Assembly: GCA_938038035.1 (NCBI GenBank)
Contig: CALHQV010000351.1
Location: forward strand, 1-30,519
DNA: 30,519 nucleotides
From: an uncultured Gemella sp.
GTDB taxonomy: Bacteria > Bacillota > Bacilli > Staphylococcales > Gemellaceae
Reading direction: 5' to 3'
Of this stretch, positions 14,846-21,103 are shown in pieces. The notes under the pieces are model-generated. The model was given only the letters and a program-made list of their open reading frames with translations, had not been told where the DNA came from and did not search any database. A program made the position numbers and the translations under genes. Each line of letters opens with the position of its first letter. Position 1 is the stretch's first letter.

Positions 14846-15498
14846 AATCTACATTTAATAAAAAACCATTGATTACATTAGGTGTTATCGCTTTACTATT
14901 CATTGGTATTATCGTTATCAATGTAAGCTGTTCAGCAAAAATGGATAAACCACAAACTCAGACTACTACTACTACACCAACAGTAGAACAAAATAAACCT
15001 ACTGAAACTAAACAAGAAGTAGTAAAAGAAGAAACAGGTAACACTATTGTAGAAGAAGCTACTACTAATGAGGACGCCGTTAACAGTGTAAACGATGTAA
15101 TTAAACCTTATCAATTACCTGTTTTAGACATTAAAACCAAATTAGGTTTAACTCGTGACGATAAGGACAATAAGATTGTTTCTTACTTTAATACTGCTTC
15201 TAAAAACGGTAAGTTTAAACGCGTGATGTATTATATCTGTTCTCCTAAAGATACGGTACTGCCAACTAAAGGTCGTTACTTCATGTTTGACTTAGGTGCT
15301 ACAGAGACTTCACATCCTATTCCCATCAGTTCTATTAATGTAGGTGATAACTCTTACTTAGTAACTGATAAAACTAAAGTTAAAGAAATTCTGAAAGACT
15401 TAAACACTCACAATGAATTTCATTTGATTTTAGAAAACTCTCAACGAATTAATATGTTTGTTGAACCACGTAAAACTAATACTTTACCTTGCATGTAA
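14836..15498 (+). CDS. Membrane-anchored periplasmic protein
   Basis: This is a 220-residue protein. A basic N-terminus (residues 1-11) is followed by a hydrophobic segment (12-30), then Cys32; the residues before it (NVS) do not make a standard lipobox, so a plain membrane anchor is more likely. Residues ~38-90 are Thr/Glu/Lys-rich and probably disordered. A folded domain (~95-220) follows with a YYICSPKD motif, HPIPISSINVGDNSYLV and a Cys next to the end. The same order (C...PIS...DxxY...C) recurs in the protein at 20556. The gene overlaps the upstream one by 10 bases and has GAAAGGAAAA as ribosome site. Confidence 0.8.
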   Translation: MPVKSTFNKKPLITLGVIALLFIGIIVINVSCSAKMDKPQTQTTTTTPTVEQNKPTETKQEVVKEETGNTIVEEATTNEDAVNSVNDVIKPYQLPVLDIKTKLGLTRDDKDNKIVSYFNTASKNGKFKRVMYYICSPKDTVLPTKGRYFMFDLGATETSHPIPISSINVGDNSYLVTDKTKVKEILKDLNTHNEFHLILENSQRINMFVEPRKTNTLPCM

Positions 15499-15502
15499 CT
15501 AT

Positions 15503-15539
15503 TTACTCTACTGACCTCGTATAGGGGCCAGTAGAGTAA
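15503..15539 (+). terminator. Hairpin terminator
   Basis: TTACTCTACTG pairs with CAGTAGAGTAA around a GC-containing inner loop. No T-run follows, so termination may be weak. Confidence 0.6.
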
Positions 15540-15551
15540 TAAGCTATTTTA

Positions 15552-15578
15552 ATTTAAATGTATACTATTTAAATGGTA
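15552..15578 (+). promoter_or_regulatory. Phage promoter motif of micro-gene cassette 2
   Basis: ATTTAAATGTATACTATTTA then AATGGTA matches the recurrent motif; the -10 region is flanked by ATTTAAAT on both sides. A leader hairpin (AGAGAAAG 15581-15588 with CTTTCTCT 15598-15605) follows. Confidence 0.6.
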
Positions 15579-15632
15579 ATAGAGAAAGTGTTTAACTCTT
15601 TCTCTATTTAAGTTTATTAATAAATAATAAAA

Positions 15633-15684
15633 GCGACTACTCTATACTCCTGTTACAGCAGGGGTATAGAGTAAAACATGTCGC
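15633..15684 (+). ncRNA. Nested stem-loop in 5' leader, cassette 2
   Basis: GCGAC/GTCGC (15633-15637 with 15680-15684) encloses TACTCTATAC/GTATAGAGTA, extended by a T-G wobble and four pairs to loop TTACAG. Length and pairing equal copy 1 (52 bases), but the loop sequence is entirely different, so the shape rather than the loop is kept. Confidence 0.7.
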
Positions 15685-15686
15685 GG

Positions 15687-15697
15687 AAAGGAGGTGA
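15687..15697 (+). promoter_or_regulatory. Perfect extended Shine-Dalgarno, cassette 2
   Basis: AAAGGAGGTGA is identical to copy 1, with 7 bases between GGAGG and the ATG, close to the optimum. Confidence 0.85.
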
Positions 15698-15701
15698 AAA
15701 A

Positions 15702-15842
15702 ATGGATATGTATTTAGTGCAAATCCTTCAGAACAAAGTTCTGTGCGGTATAGAACTTTCAGATAGCGAAAAACGCTATCTGGAAAAATACGAACAGTCG
15801 AAAAACGACGTGTTCGCTAATTGGTTAGCAAATAATTACTAA
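15702..15842 (+). CDS. 46-residue micro-protein, copy 2
   Basis: The peptide begins MDMYLVQILQNKVLCGIELS, continues DSEKRYLEKYEQ and ends NWLANNY. It is colinear with copy 1 at 5722, with no gap and 36/46 identical residues. The block QNKVLCGIEL and DSEKRYLEKY are invariant and likely hold the functional face; the last quarter varies most (ALNKWLANNR versus VFANWLANNY). Unknown function. The divergence suggests an old duplication with both copies maintained, perhaps for dosage, different timing or two targets. Confidence 0.85.
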   Translation: MDMYLVQILQNKVLCGIELSDSEKRYLEKYEQSKNDVFANWLANNY

Positions 15843-15851
15843 CCTCACCAA

Positions 15852-15888
15852 AGAAAAGTAATATTAGCAGTATTACTTTTCTTTTTTT
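15852..15888 (+). terminator. Intrinsic terminator, cassette 2
   Basis: The stem AGAAAAGTAATA/TATTACTTTTCT is followed by a T-run. Compared with copy 1, one C-G pair has become T-A, which keeps the stem intact. Confidence 0.92.
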
Positions 15889-15927
15889 CCTTTCATAGTA
15901 AAGAAGTTAAAGAATTAATTAATATTA

Positions 15928-15956
15928 ATTCAAATCTATATTATTATATTGAAAAC
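15928..15956 (+). promoter_or_regulatory. Phage promoter motif, lysin operon
   Basis: ATTCAAATCTATATTATTAT then ATTGAAAAC fits the recurrent motif. An inverted repeat GAATTAAT/ATTAATTC (15912-15931) overlaps its upstream box, as in clusters A-C. A leader hairpin ACGATT/AATCGT (15955-15971) follows. Confidence 0.6.
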
Positions 15957-16005
15957 GATTGATATAATCGTCTTATTGTCTCACTTTATATAAAGGAATC
16001 TTACT

Positions 16006-16488
16006 ATGTTTAAATATATCAAAAACCAACTCATCAATCTGGTTAACAAAAACAATCAACCAAAAGAATTTGGTGAGTATTTTAATAATGTTTACCATAC
16101 TCCAAAGGACATCCATAAGGATATTATTAAGAATATCCAATACTGGTTAAACGAAGAAGAACCTCGCTGTAAACAAGTGAAGTTCAAAGTAGCAGAACCG
16201 GTATATGGTACCGATGGTTGTATTCTTAAAGTAGATATTAAAGTCTACATTAAAGATGCTCACACTGGTACTATTGAATTTGAATTGCATGACAATGCAG
16301 GATTCAGTAATCACGAACATTATTCTATCTTGAAGTTTGCTCAAGATGAATACGTTATTTCTACTTATAACGAATGTTATAAAGCAGAAGATATCTTAGA
16401 TAAGATGGAAGATGCTTGCCATCGTATTTCTAAGAAGGTATCTAACCACATTGATGTGGTAGATGATTTGTATAAAACCATTAAGTAA
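16006..16488 (+). CDS. Hypothetical protein
   Basis: This is a 160-residue soluble protein with no recognised domain. Helical ends flank a central beta-rich part (KVKFKVAEPVYG-like region and IKVYIKDAHTGTIEFELHD, ~residues 58-95). AAAGGAATCTT precedes the start. It is the first gene of the operon that contains the cell-wall hydrolase, 12 bases ahead of that gene, so it may act with it or regulate it, but nothing in the sequence shows this. Confidence 0.8.
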   Translation: MFKYIKNQLINLVNKNNQPKEFGEYFNNVYHTPKDIHKDIIKNIQYWLNEEEPRCKQVKFKVAEPVYGTDGCILKVDIKVYIKDAHTGTIEFELHDNAGFSNHEHYSILKFAQDEYVISTYNECYKAEDILDKMEDACHRISKKVSNHIDVVDDLYKTIK

Positions 16489-16500
16489 AAGGAGTATCAA

Positions 16501-17163
16501 ATGAAGAAGTTTATTGGAGCACTGGTAGCAGTAGGCTTAGCAGCTACAGCTTATTCAGCTGAAGCAAAACCACATAAAGCAAAGAAGCCTAAGCGTACAT
16601 CACACAAAGTGGTTAAACTTCACAAGAAACACAAAGTGAAGAAACACCCACGGATTAAGAAACATGTGCGGCATCACGTGATAGCGAAGCATCACGCTGT
16701 GAAACAACATGTGGTAAAACACCATTTTAAAAAGCATGTAAAGAATACTCACCAAAAGGTAGTACATGAAAAAGAGAATGTATCGCCTAATAGTGAAGTT
16801 GATATGTTGGCTTTGGCAATCCACAATGAAGCACGTGGTGAACCTCGTAGTGGTAAATACGCTGTAGCCAATGTGATTCTCAATCGAGTAAAACACAAAA
16901 GCTTTCCTAACACTGTTCGTAAGGTCGTAACACAACGCGGACAATTCCAATGGTACCATAACCATAAGCTGCGCTCACGTACAGCACCTACTGAAGAAGC
17001 TCGTGCTATTGCGCGTGATATCTACCAGAAACATGTATCAGGCCGTCGTGTCGATAATACTGGTGGTAGTATCTTCTTCAGCTCAAATGGTGTACGTCCT
17101 GCACCACGTGCTGTAAAAAGTGTACGTGTAGGACACCATCAGTTCTACCGTATTAAAACATAA
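16501..17163 (+). CDS. SleB-type cell-wall hydrolase (endolysin)
   Basis: This 220-residue protein probably cleaves peptidoglycan. Residues 1-22 form a Sec-type signal peptide or signal anchor (MKKFIGALVAVGLAATAYSA, cleavage near AEA). Residues ~23-95 are an extreme His/Lys/Arg-rich linker. Residues ~100-220 are a SleB/Hydrolase_2 domain: LALAIHNEARGEPRSGKYAV with E110 as the expected catalytic acid, then ANVILNRV and the GQFQWY motif. SleB enzymes act as lytic transglycosylases or amidases. An AAAGGAGT site precedes the start. The signal peptide implies export before lysis, so timing would depend on activation rather than only on a holin. The basic linker could bind the outer membrane or LPS. 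Confidence 0.9.
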   Translation: MKKFIGALVAVGLAATAYSAEAKPHKAKKPKRTSHKVVKLHKKHKVKKHPRIKKHVRHHVIAKHHAVKQHVVKHHFKKHVKNTHQKVVHEKENVSPNSEVDMLALAIHNEARGEPRSGKYAVANVILNRVKHKSFPNTVRKVVTQRGQFQWYHNHKLRSRTAPTEEARAIARDIYQKHVSGRRVDNTGGSIFFSSNGVRPAPRAVKSVRVGHHQFYRIKT

Positions 17164-17174
17164 AGGAATCCAAA

Positions 17175-17792
17175 ATGGCTAACGAAATGAATAAAGCAAA
17201 GTTTAAGATTATCAAAACAGATTTAACTACATATATCTTGACGATTTGTGATTTTGACTTATCTGAATATGTTTATCAGTTATCAAATGCTGAAGAGTTC
17301 AAACATCATGTAGAAACATATCCGCATACTAACACATTAACCATTAAACCACGGTATGGTAATGAAACCATTACAGCAAGATATGGTGATATATTGGTAT
17401 GGAATGATGTATCTGTTGGTGTTATTTCTAGTTCTGAACTAATTAAGGTAATGAGAGAGAGAGTAATGAATGAAAATGAATTAATTCAATTTAAACAAAA
17501 GGTAGATGAGTTCTTCTCTAAATGCCAAGAAGAATTCTCTGTACGTTTGCAAATCGAATCTGAAGTAAACACATTTATTCGTAAGAAGATGTTAATTTAC
17601 AAAGAACCTTTCAAACAACACTTGCGTGATTTTATTGAAGAAAACAATGAGTTGATTTCTCAATTAAAACACGCTAATCTGATTTTGACTAAATCACGTC
17701 ATGTAGACTTCTGTACCAATAGCTCAATGGAAGTATCGTTTATGCTAAATGGTAAACGTTATTTCTATTCTATTGAATACATTGTAGCTTGA
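17175..17792 (+). CDS. Hypothetical protein
   Basis: This is a 205-residue soluble protein of unknown function. The N-terminal ~100 residues look beta-rich (TYILTICDFDLSEYVYQ; NTLTIKPRYGNETITARYGD). The following ~70 residues are a long helical segment (VDEFFSKCQEEFSVRLQIES), probably a coiled coil. A short beta hairpin closes the protein. An AAAGGAATCC site precedes the start, 11 bases after the hydrolase gene, so it is in the lysin operon. A chaperone or spanin-like job is conceivable, but no signal peptide or membrane segment is present. Confidence 0.8.
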   Translation: MANEMNKAKFKIIKTDLTTYILTICDFDLSEYVYQLSNAEEFKHHVETYPHTNTLTIKPRYGNETITARYGDILVWNDVSVGVISSSELIKVMRERVMNENELIQFKQKVDEFFSKCQEEFSVRLQIESEVNTFIRKKMLIYKEPFKQHLRDFIEENNELISQLKHANLILTKSRHVDFCTNSSMEVSFMLNGKRYFYSIEYIVA

Positions 17793-17804
17793 AAGGAAAC
17801 TGTT

Positions 17805-18266
17805 ATGGTAATACCTAAGAGTAAAAAGAAACAACGTCAATTCTTTATTGAATTAAATTACTTGCAGAAAGTAGATTTTGAAAAAGCAAAACGTTTAATC
17901 AATAAAGGTGACATCAGTAGTGTAGTACGTGGTGTTGAAGTATTGATGAATAAACCTCGTACCACTAGCATGAAGAACGCCATTCATTATCATCTGGATT
18001 CATGGTTAGAGGCTCTACATGATAGAACAGATGTATTGTTAGAGGAACTTCGTGATAAAACTATTAAGGAAATTGGTTCTTTTCCACATCCAGAAGTTCT
18101 CACATTGGAAGAAAAGGAGGACTTGTGGCTTAAAACTTTACCGGAAGAAATTCGTCTTGACTTATCCTCCCCATTAGAGGATTTTCACGATAGTCTAGAA
18201 GACGAAGGATATCCTATTGATTATGGTACGCCATCGAAACAAGACTTTGAAATCGAAGAAAACTAA
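17805..18266 (+). CDS. Hypothetical protein
   Basis: This is a 153-residue protein with a basic N-terminus (MVIPKSKKKQRQFF), a helical core and an acidic C-terminus (EDFHDSLEDEGYPIDYG). No known domain was recognised. GAAAGGAAACTG precedes the start. It is the last gene of the operon begun at 15928. No hairpin terminator lies between it and the next promoter (18278). Confidence 0.8.
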   Translation: MVIPKSKKKQRQFFIELNYLQKVDFEKAKRLINKGDISSVVRGVEVLMNKPRTTSMKNAIHYHLDSWLEALHDRTDVLLEELRDKTIKEIGSFPHPEVLTLEEKEDLWLKTLPEEIRLDLSSPLEDFHDSLEDEGYPIDYGTPSKQDFEIEEN

Positions 18267-18277
18267 ATCCTAAATTA

Positions 18278-18306
18278 TTTTAAACCTATATTACTAAAGT
18301 GAAAAG
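18278..18306 (+). promoter_or_regulatory. Phage promoter motif, lipoprotein unit
   Basis: TTTTAAACCTATATTACTAA then AGTGAAAAG matches the recurrent motif. A 10-bp leader hairpin with one bulge follows (AGTGAAAAGGA 18298-18308 with TCCTTTCACT 18315-18324). Confidence 0.65.
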
Positions 18307-18362
18307 GAAGAAATCTCCTTTCACTACTTTAACTTAATCCACTTATATAAAGGAAATTCAAA

Positions 18363-19301
18363 ATGAATAAACTTATTCTCTCTATCGCAGTTATGGCAGC
18401 TTTGACTGCTTGTTCTAAAGAAGAAGCAAAATCAAATAATGAAGTTATCAAAGAGACCATCTCTTCTGATGACTTCAAAAATCTGGATAAAGACGCGCAA
18501 GCCATCGTATTGCGTGCTTTGTCAGACAAAGAAGGTACTAGCACAGCTGAAGTAGCTAATAGTGATACTTCAGGTAACGTTGATGATACTGAACTCACAG
18601 CTGAAGAACAAGCCATGGATGACGGTAGTGGTTTAACTGCTGAAGATAATGGGCAAACCATTCACTTTGGCAATGGTTGGACACTCTACAAAGAAGGTAC
18701 GGCTAACTTTGAAGTTCGTAATATGGTAGAAGCCGCTGGCCCAGTCTATCGCTACGAAGGTGATATCGATGGTAACCATGTCACCATGGGATTTACTTGT
18801 TCTCGACCTAATGCAACATCGTATATTGTATTAACAATGGCTAACGGCGGTGAGTTCTCAAGTTATGGTGTAAAAACACTCCCAGACAAAACAAAGTATC
18901 CTTTAGCTTTTTCAGTTGGTCCTAATGGTGGGATTAACAAAAGTAGCGATATGCCTAATGGTGGTTTGGAGATTTCTGCTAACGCAAACCTCGATAAGAA
19001 TACCATCGATGTTAACTATCGTGATCCCAATAGCATGGTTTTGCGAAACGTAAACGTAACCGTTCACTCTACTGATATGTCAAATAAGAACTTCATCTCC
19101 CGTTGGTACAATGGTCAATATGACAATATGTACTTAGGTCGTATTACCGATGCTGAAATACAAGCATTTGCCAAAGGTACTGAAGCACCAGAAATCAATG
19201 GTAAAGTCAATCAGACTAAACCTATCTTGATTTCTAGTATTCCTAAGCTGACTCCTGGCGAAGGTAAGATCTTCAATAAGCACCCATGTAACTTCTTCTA
19301 A
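18363..19301 (+). CDS. Phage-encoded exported lipoprotein
   Basis: This is a 312-residue protein with a classical lipoprotein signal: residues 1-16 hydrophobic, lipobox LTAC, lipidated Cys17. Ser/Lys at +2/+3 favours sorting to the outer membrane. Residues ~18-95 are acidic, low-complexity and probably flexible. The remaining ~215 residues form a beta-rich domain with two Cys (in GFTCSRP and the C-terminal HPCNFF), possibly disulphide-bonded. It is a one-gene unit between its own promoter (18278) and a 17-bp terminator (19305-19348), the layout of a moron or superinfection-exclusion gene, such as phage T5 Llp, which blocks its receptor. That role is inference from location and topology. Confidence 0.85.
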   Translation: MNKLILSIAVMAALTACSKEEAKSNNEVIKETISSDDFKNLDKDAQAIVLRALSDKEGTSTAEVANSDTSGNVDDTELTAEEQAMDDGSGLTAEDNGQTIHFGNGWTLYKEGTANFEVRNMVEAAGPVYRYEGDIDGNHVTMGFTCSRPNATSYIVLTMANGGEFSSYGVKTLPDKTKYPLAFSVGPNGGINKSSDMPNGGLEISANANLDKNTIDVNYRDPNSMVLRNVNVTVHSTDMSNKNFISRWYNGQYDNMYLGRITDAEIQAFAKGTEAPEINGKVNQTKPILISSIPKLTPGEGKIFNKHPCNFF

Positions 19302-19304
19302 AAT

Positions 19305-19348
19305 AAAATACTACTCTATCCGTGAATATATGGATAGAGTAGTATTTT
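19305..19348 (+). terminator. Strong intrinsic terminator
   Basis: The perfect 17-bp stem AAAATACTACTCTATCC/GGATAGAGTAGTATTTT has a 10-base loop and isolates the lipoprotein gene from the thymidylate synthase gene. Its A/T symmetry could let it work in both directions. Confidence 0.92.
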
Positions 19349-19386
19349 CTAAATTCTTTATTTCTTTTTTACTTAAAGGAATCTAT

Positions 19387-20415
19387 ATGCAACAACATTT
19401 GAATACCATTCGTGAAATTTTACAATATGGTGAAACTATTTTGACAGACCGTAGTGGTTCAGGTATGCGTTCTGTTATTGGTGTTATGGAAAAGTATCCA
19501 CTTTTAGATGGTTCATTTCCTTTAGTCACTACTCGTAAGATTAATTTTACTAAAACATTACATGAATTGATTTGGTTTATTAAGGGTACCAGTGATGTTA
19601 CTTATCTAGAAGAAAACAAAGTGCCCTTCTGGACAAAATGGACTACTGAGCGTAATATCCAAATTGACAAGAAACCATTTAAGACCATCGGTCCTATGTA
19701 TCCTGAAATTTGGCGTAAGCTTTCAGTAACCAATGTCAATGTCGAAGTAGGTTCTGACAAAGCAGATAACCATATGGTGAGTTGTAAAACAATTGACCAA
19801 TTAAAAGACTTAGTAATAGGTTTAGCACGTGATATTCAATACGATGTTATCTCACGTCGTCACTATATCTCAAACGTTAACTTAGGTATGCGCCCATTTG
19901 AGAAACTAGACCCTATTACCAATGTTAAGATGGGGCACATGGCTTTGGATACCTGTCACCGTGAATTCTTTGTTTCTCTACGTCCTATAACAGACACTGA
20001 ATTAGAAGAAGTCATTAATTACCGTGAGAATCAAGCCAAACAATTTGGTGAAGTAGATAACAGACCTTTACCTAAATATAAACTCATGACTTCTCTAACC
20101 ATGCGCTCTAATGATGTGGCTATTGGTAAACCACACAATATTGCACAATACGCTTGTATGAACTTTATCTTAGCACACATTCTTAATTGTCACCCAGGTG
20201 AACACACCCACATGGTACATGATGCACACATCTATTTACCACACATCCAAAACATTAAAGAACAGCTAAGTCGCACTCCATTCCCAGCACCTAAACTATA
20301 CTTGTCTCAACAACTCAATAAAGAAAAATTATTGAGTGGTGATATTGATATTGAATGGTTTAAAGTAGTGGGATATCAGTCGCATCCAGCGATTTCTTTT
20401 TCACTAGAAGGTTAA
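19387..20415 (+). CDS. Thymidylate synthase-like enzyme
   Basis: This 342-residue enzyme would methylate dUMP to dTMP with methylene-tetrahydrofolate. It shows the N-terminal Arg (R22 in DRSGSG), HELIWFIKG (59-67), GPMYPEIWR (102-110), the dimer-partner arginines SRR (156-158), catalytic Cys190 in TCH, RSND (240-243), N251 in the NIAQY loop and HIY (281-283). N251 fits a uridine rather than cytidine substrate. It is ~80 residues longer than typical ThyA, with insertions at ~113-150 and ~200-232, and PFNI is changed to PHNI. A dUMP hydroxymethylase cannot be excluded. The start at 19387 has AAAGGAA; an upstream in-frame ATG near 19330 lies inside the terminator and is rejected. Confidence 0.88.
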   Translation: MQQHLNTIREILQYGETILTDRSGSGMRSVIGVMEKYPLLDGSFPLVTTRKINFTKTLHELIWFIKGTSDVTYLEENKVPFWTKWTTERNIQIDKKPFKTIGPMYPEIWRKLSVTNVNVEVGSDKADNHMVSCKTIDQLKDLVIGLARDIQYDVISRRHYISNVNLGMRPFEKLDPITNVKMGHMALDTCHREFFVSLRPITDTELEEVINYRENQAKQFGEVDNRPLPKYKLMTSLTMRSNDVAIGKPHNIAQYACMNFILAHILNCHPGEHTHMVHDAHIYLPHIQNIKEQLSRTPFPAPKLYLSQQLNKEKLLSGDIDIEWFKVVGYQSHPAISFSLEG

Positions 20416-20420
20416 AATAA

Positions 20421-20512
20421 CTTACGGTGTTTTACACACCGTAAGTCGTCTAAATTATAACATGATTTAGATAACTTAATGCTACAGTACACCTAAATCG
20501 GGTGTACTGTAG
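20421..20512 (+). repeat. Hairpin cluster D
   Basis: CTTACGGTGT/ACACCGTAAG (20421-20445), TCG, TCTAAAT/ATTTAGA (20449-20471), then a different 12-bp stem CTACAGTACACC/GGTGTACTGTAG (20482-20512). The first two stems are nearly the same as in cluster C. No copy of the promoter motif follows here, unlike A-C. Confidence 0.75.
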
Positions 20513-20555
20513 TGTAATAAGTATGACTATACGCAGATTATTTAGGAGATTCTAA

Positions 20556-21086
20556 ATGAAATGGATACAAGATTTATTAGATAATTGTGTCTATTGTAAA
20601 TCACATAGAAAAGATTTATTAGTCATGATACTGGTGGTATTTATTTTGTCTAGTTTTCTTTTTTTATCCTGGGTTTACCCTGATGGAGAGAGAAGAGTTT
20701 TACATAAGCCACGCAGTAAAACAGTAAGTTGGGTATCGCAAACTTATCCTGATAATAGAGATTCTTATTACTTATCGGATAATAAAGGTTTGGCTTTAGT
20801 ATTAACTTGTAAGGATAAGAAATTTACCATACAAGACCTGAAAGCCATGACTATTTTAAGAATATCATTGTATGGTGAACAATTTCCAATTTCTACTTTA
20901 GGAATGGATGATGATTTATATAAAGTACCAGTGATTAACGATAATCCAAACCCTACTGAAGAACAAATTCGTTTTCTAAAGAAACTATCTACAGCGAATG
21001 TAATCACATTTGAGTTTGAAAACATTAAGTACACTTGGGTGACAGACAATCAAACTACCCTGTCACGTTGTGTTAATCTAGATTAA
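20556..21086 (+). CDS. Single-pass membrane protein, periplasmic domain
   Basis: This is a 176-residue protein. A basic cytoplasmic N-terminus (with Cys11/Cys14) is followed by one strong membrane helix (~21-39) and a ~135-residue exported domain. That domain has LVLTCKDKK, FPISTLGMDDDLYKV, a helix and a C-terminal LSRC, the same order of landmarks as the anchored protein at 14836 (YYICSPKD, IPISSINVGDNSYLV, LPC). They are probably diverged paralogues. TTAGGAGATTC precedes the start. It lies between thymidylate synthase and the virion paralogue block. A role at the cell envelope during infection is the only safe statement. Confidence 0.8.
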   Translation: MKWIQDLLDNCVYCKSHRKDLLVMILVVFILSSFLFLSWVYPDGERRVLHKPRSKTVSWVSQTYPDNRDSYYLSDNKGLALVLTCKDKKFTIQDLKAMTILRISLYGEQFPISTLGMDDDLYKVPVINDNPNPTEEQIRFLKKLSTANVITFEFENIKYTWVTDNQTTLSRCVNLD

Positions 21087-21103
21087 TATAAGGATAAAGC
21101 AAA

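Larger units (their letters stand above)
15563..15917 (+). repeat. Micro-gene cassette, copy 2
   Basis: This second copy of the unit at 5569-5937 has the same order of leader hairpin, nested stem, Shine-Dalgarno, micro-gene and terminator. It is ~14 bp shorter, mainly in the leader A/T spacer and in the gap before the ATG. Confidence 0.9.

Noticed and set aside
14667..14858. 63-codon frame overlapping the end of the 14192 gene
   Set aside because: It is out of frame with a real gene, lacks a ribosome site, and overlaps the supported start at 14836.
14926..14934. Lipoprotein signal in the 14836 protein
   Set aside because: Residues before Cys32 (N-V-S) lack the Leu/Val/Ile needed at -3, so a membrane anchor is preferred.
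19330..19386. Longer N-terminus for thymidylate synthase
   Set aside because: The upstream ATG is inside the terminator hairpin and has no ribosome site; the ATG at 19387 has AAAGGAA and starts at the usual ThyA N-terminus.
20421..20512. CRISPR array from repeated hairpins
   Set aside because: The repeats are dispersed, not regularly spaced, differ in sequence, and have no spacers or cas genes.
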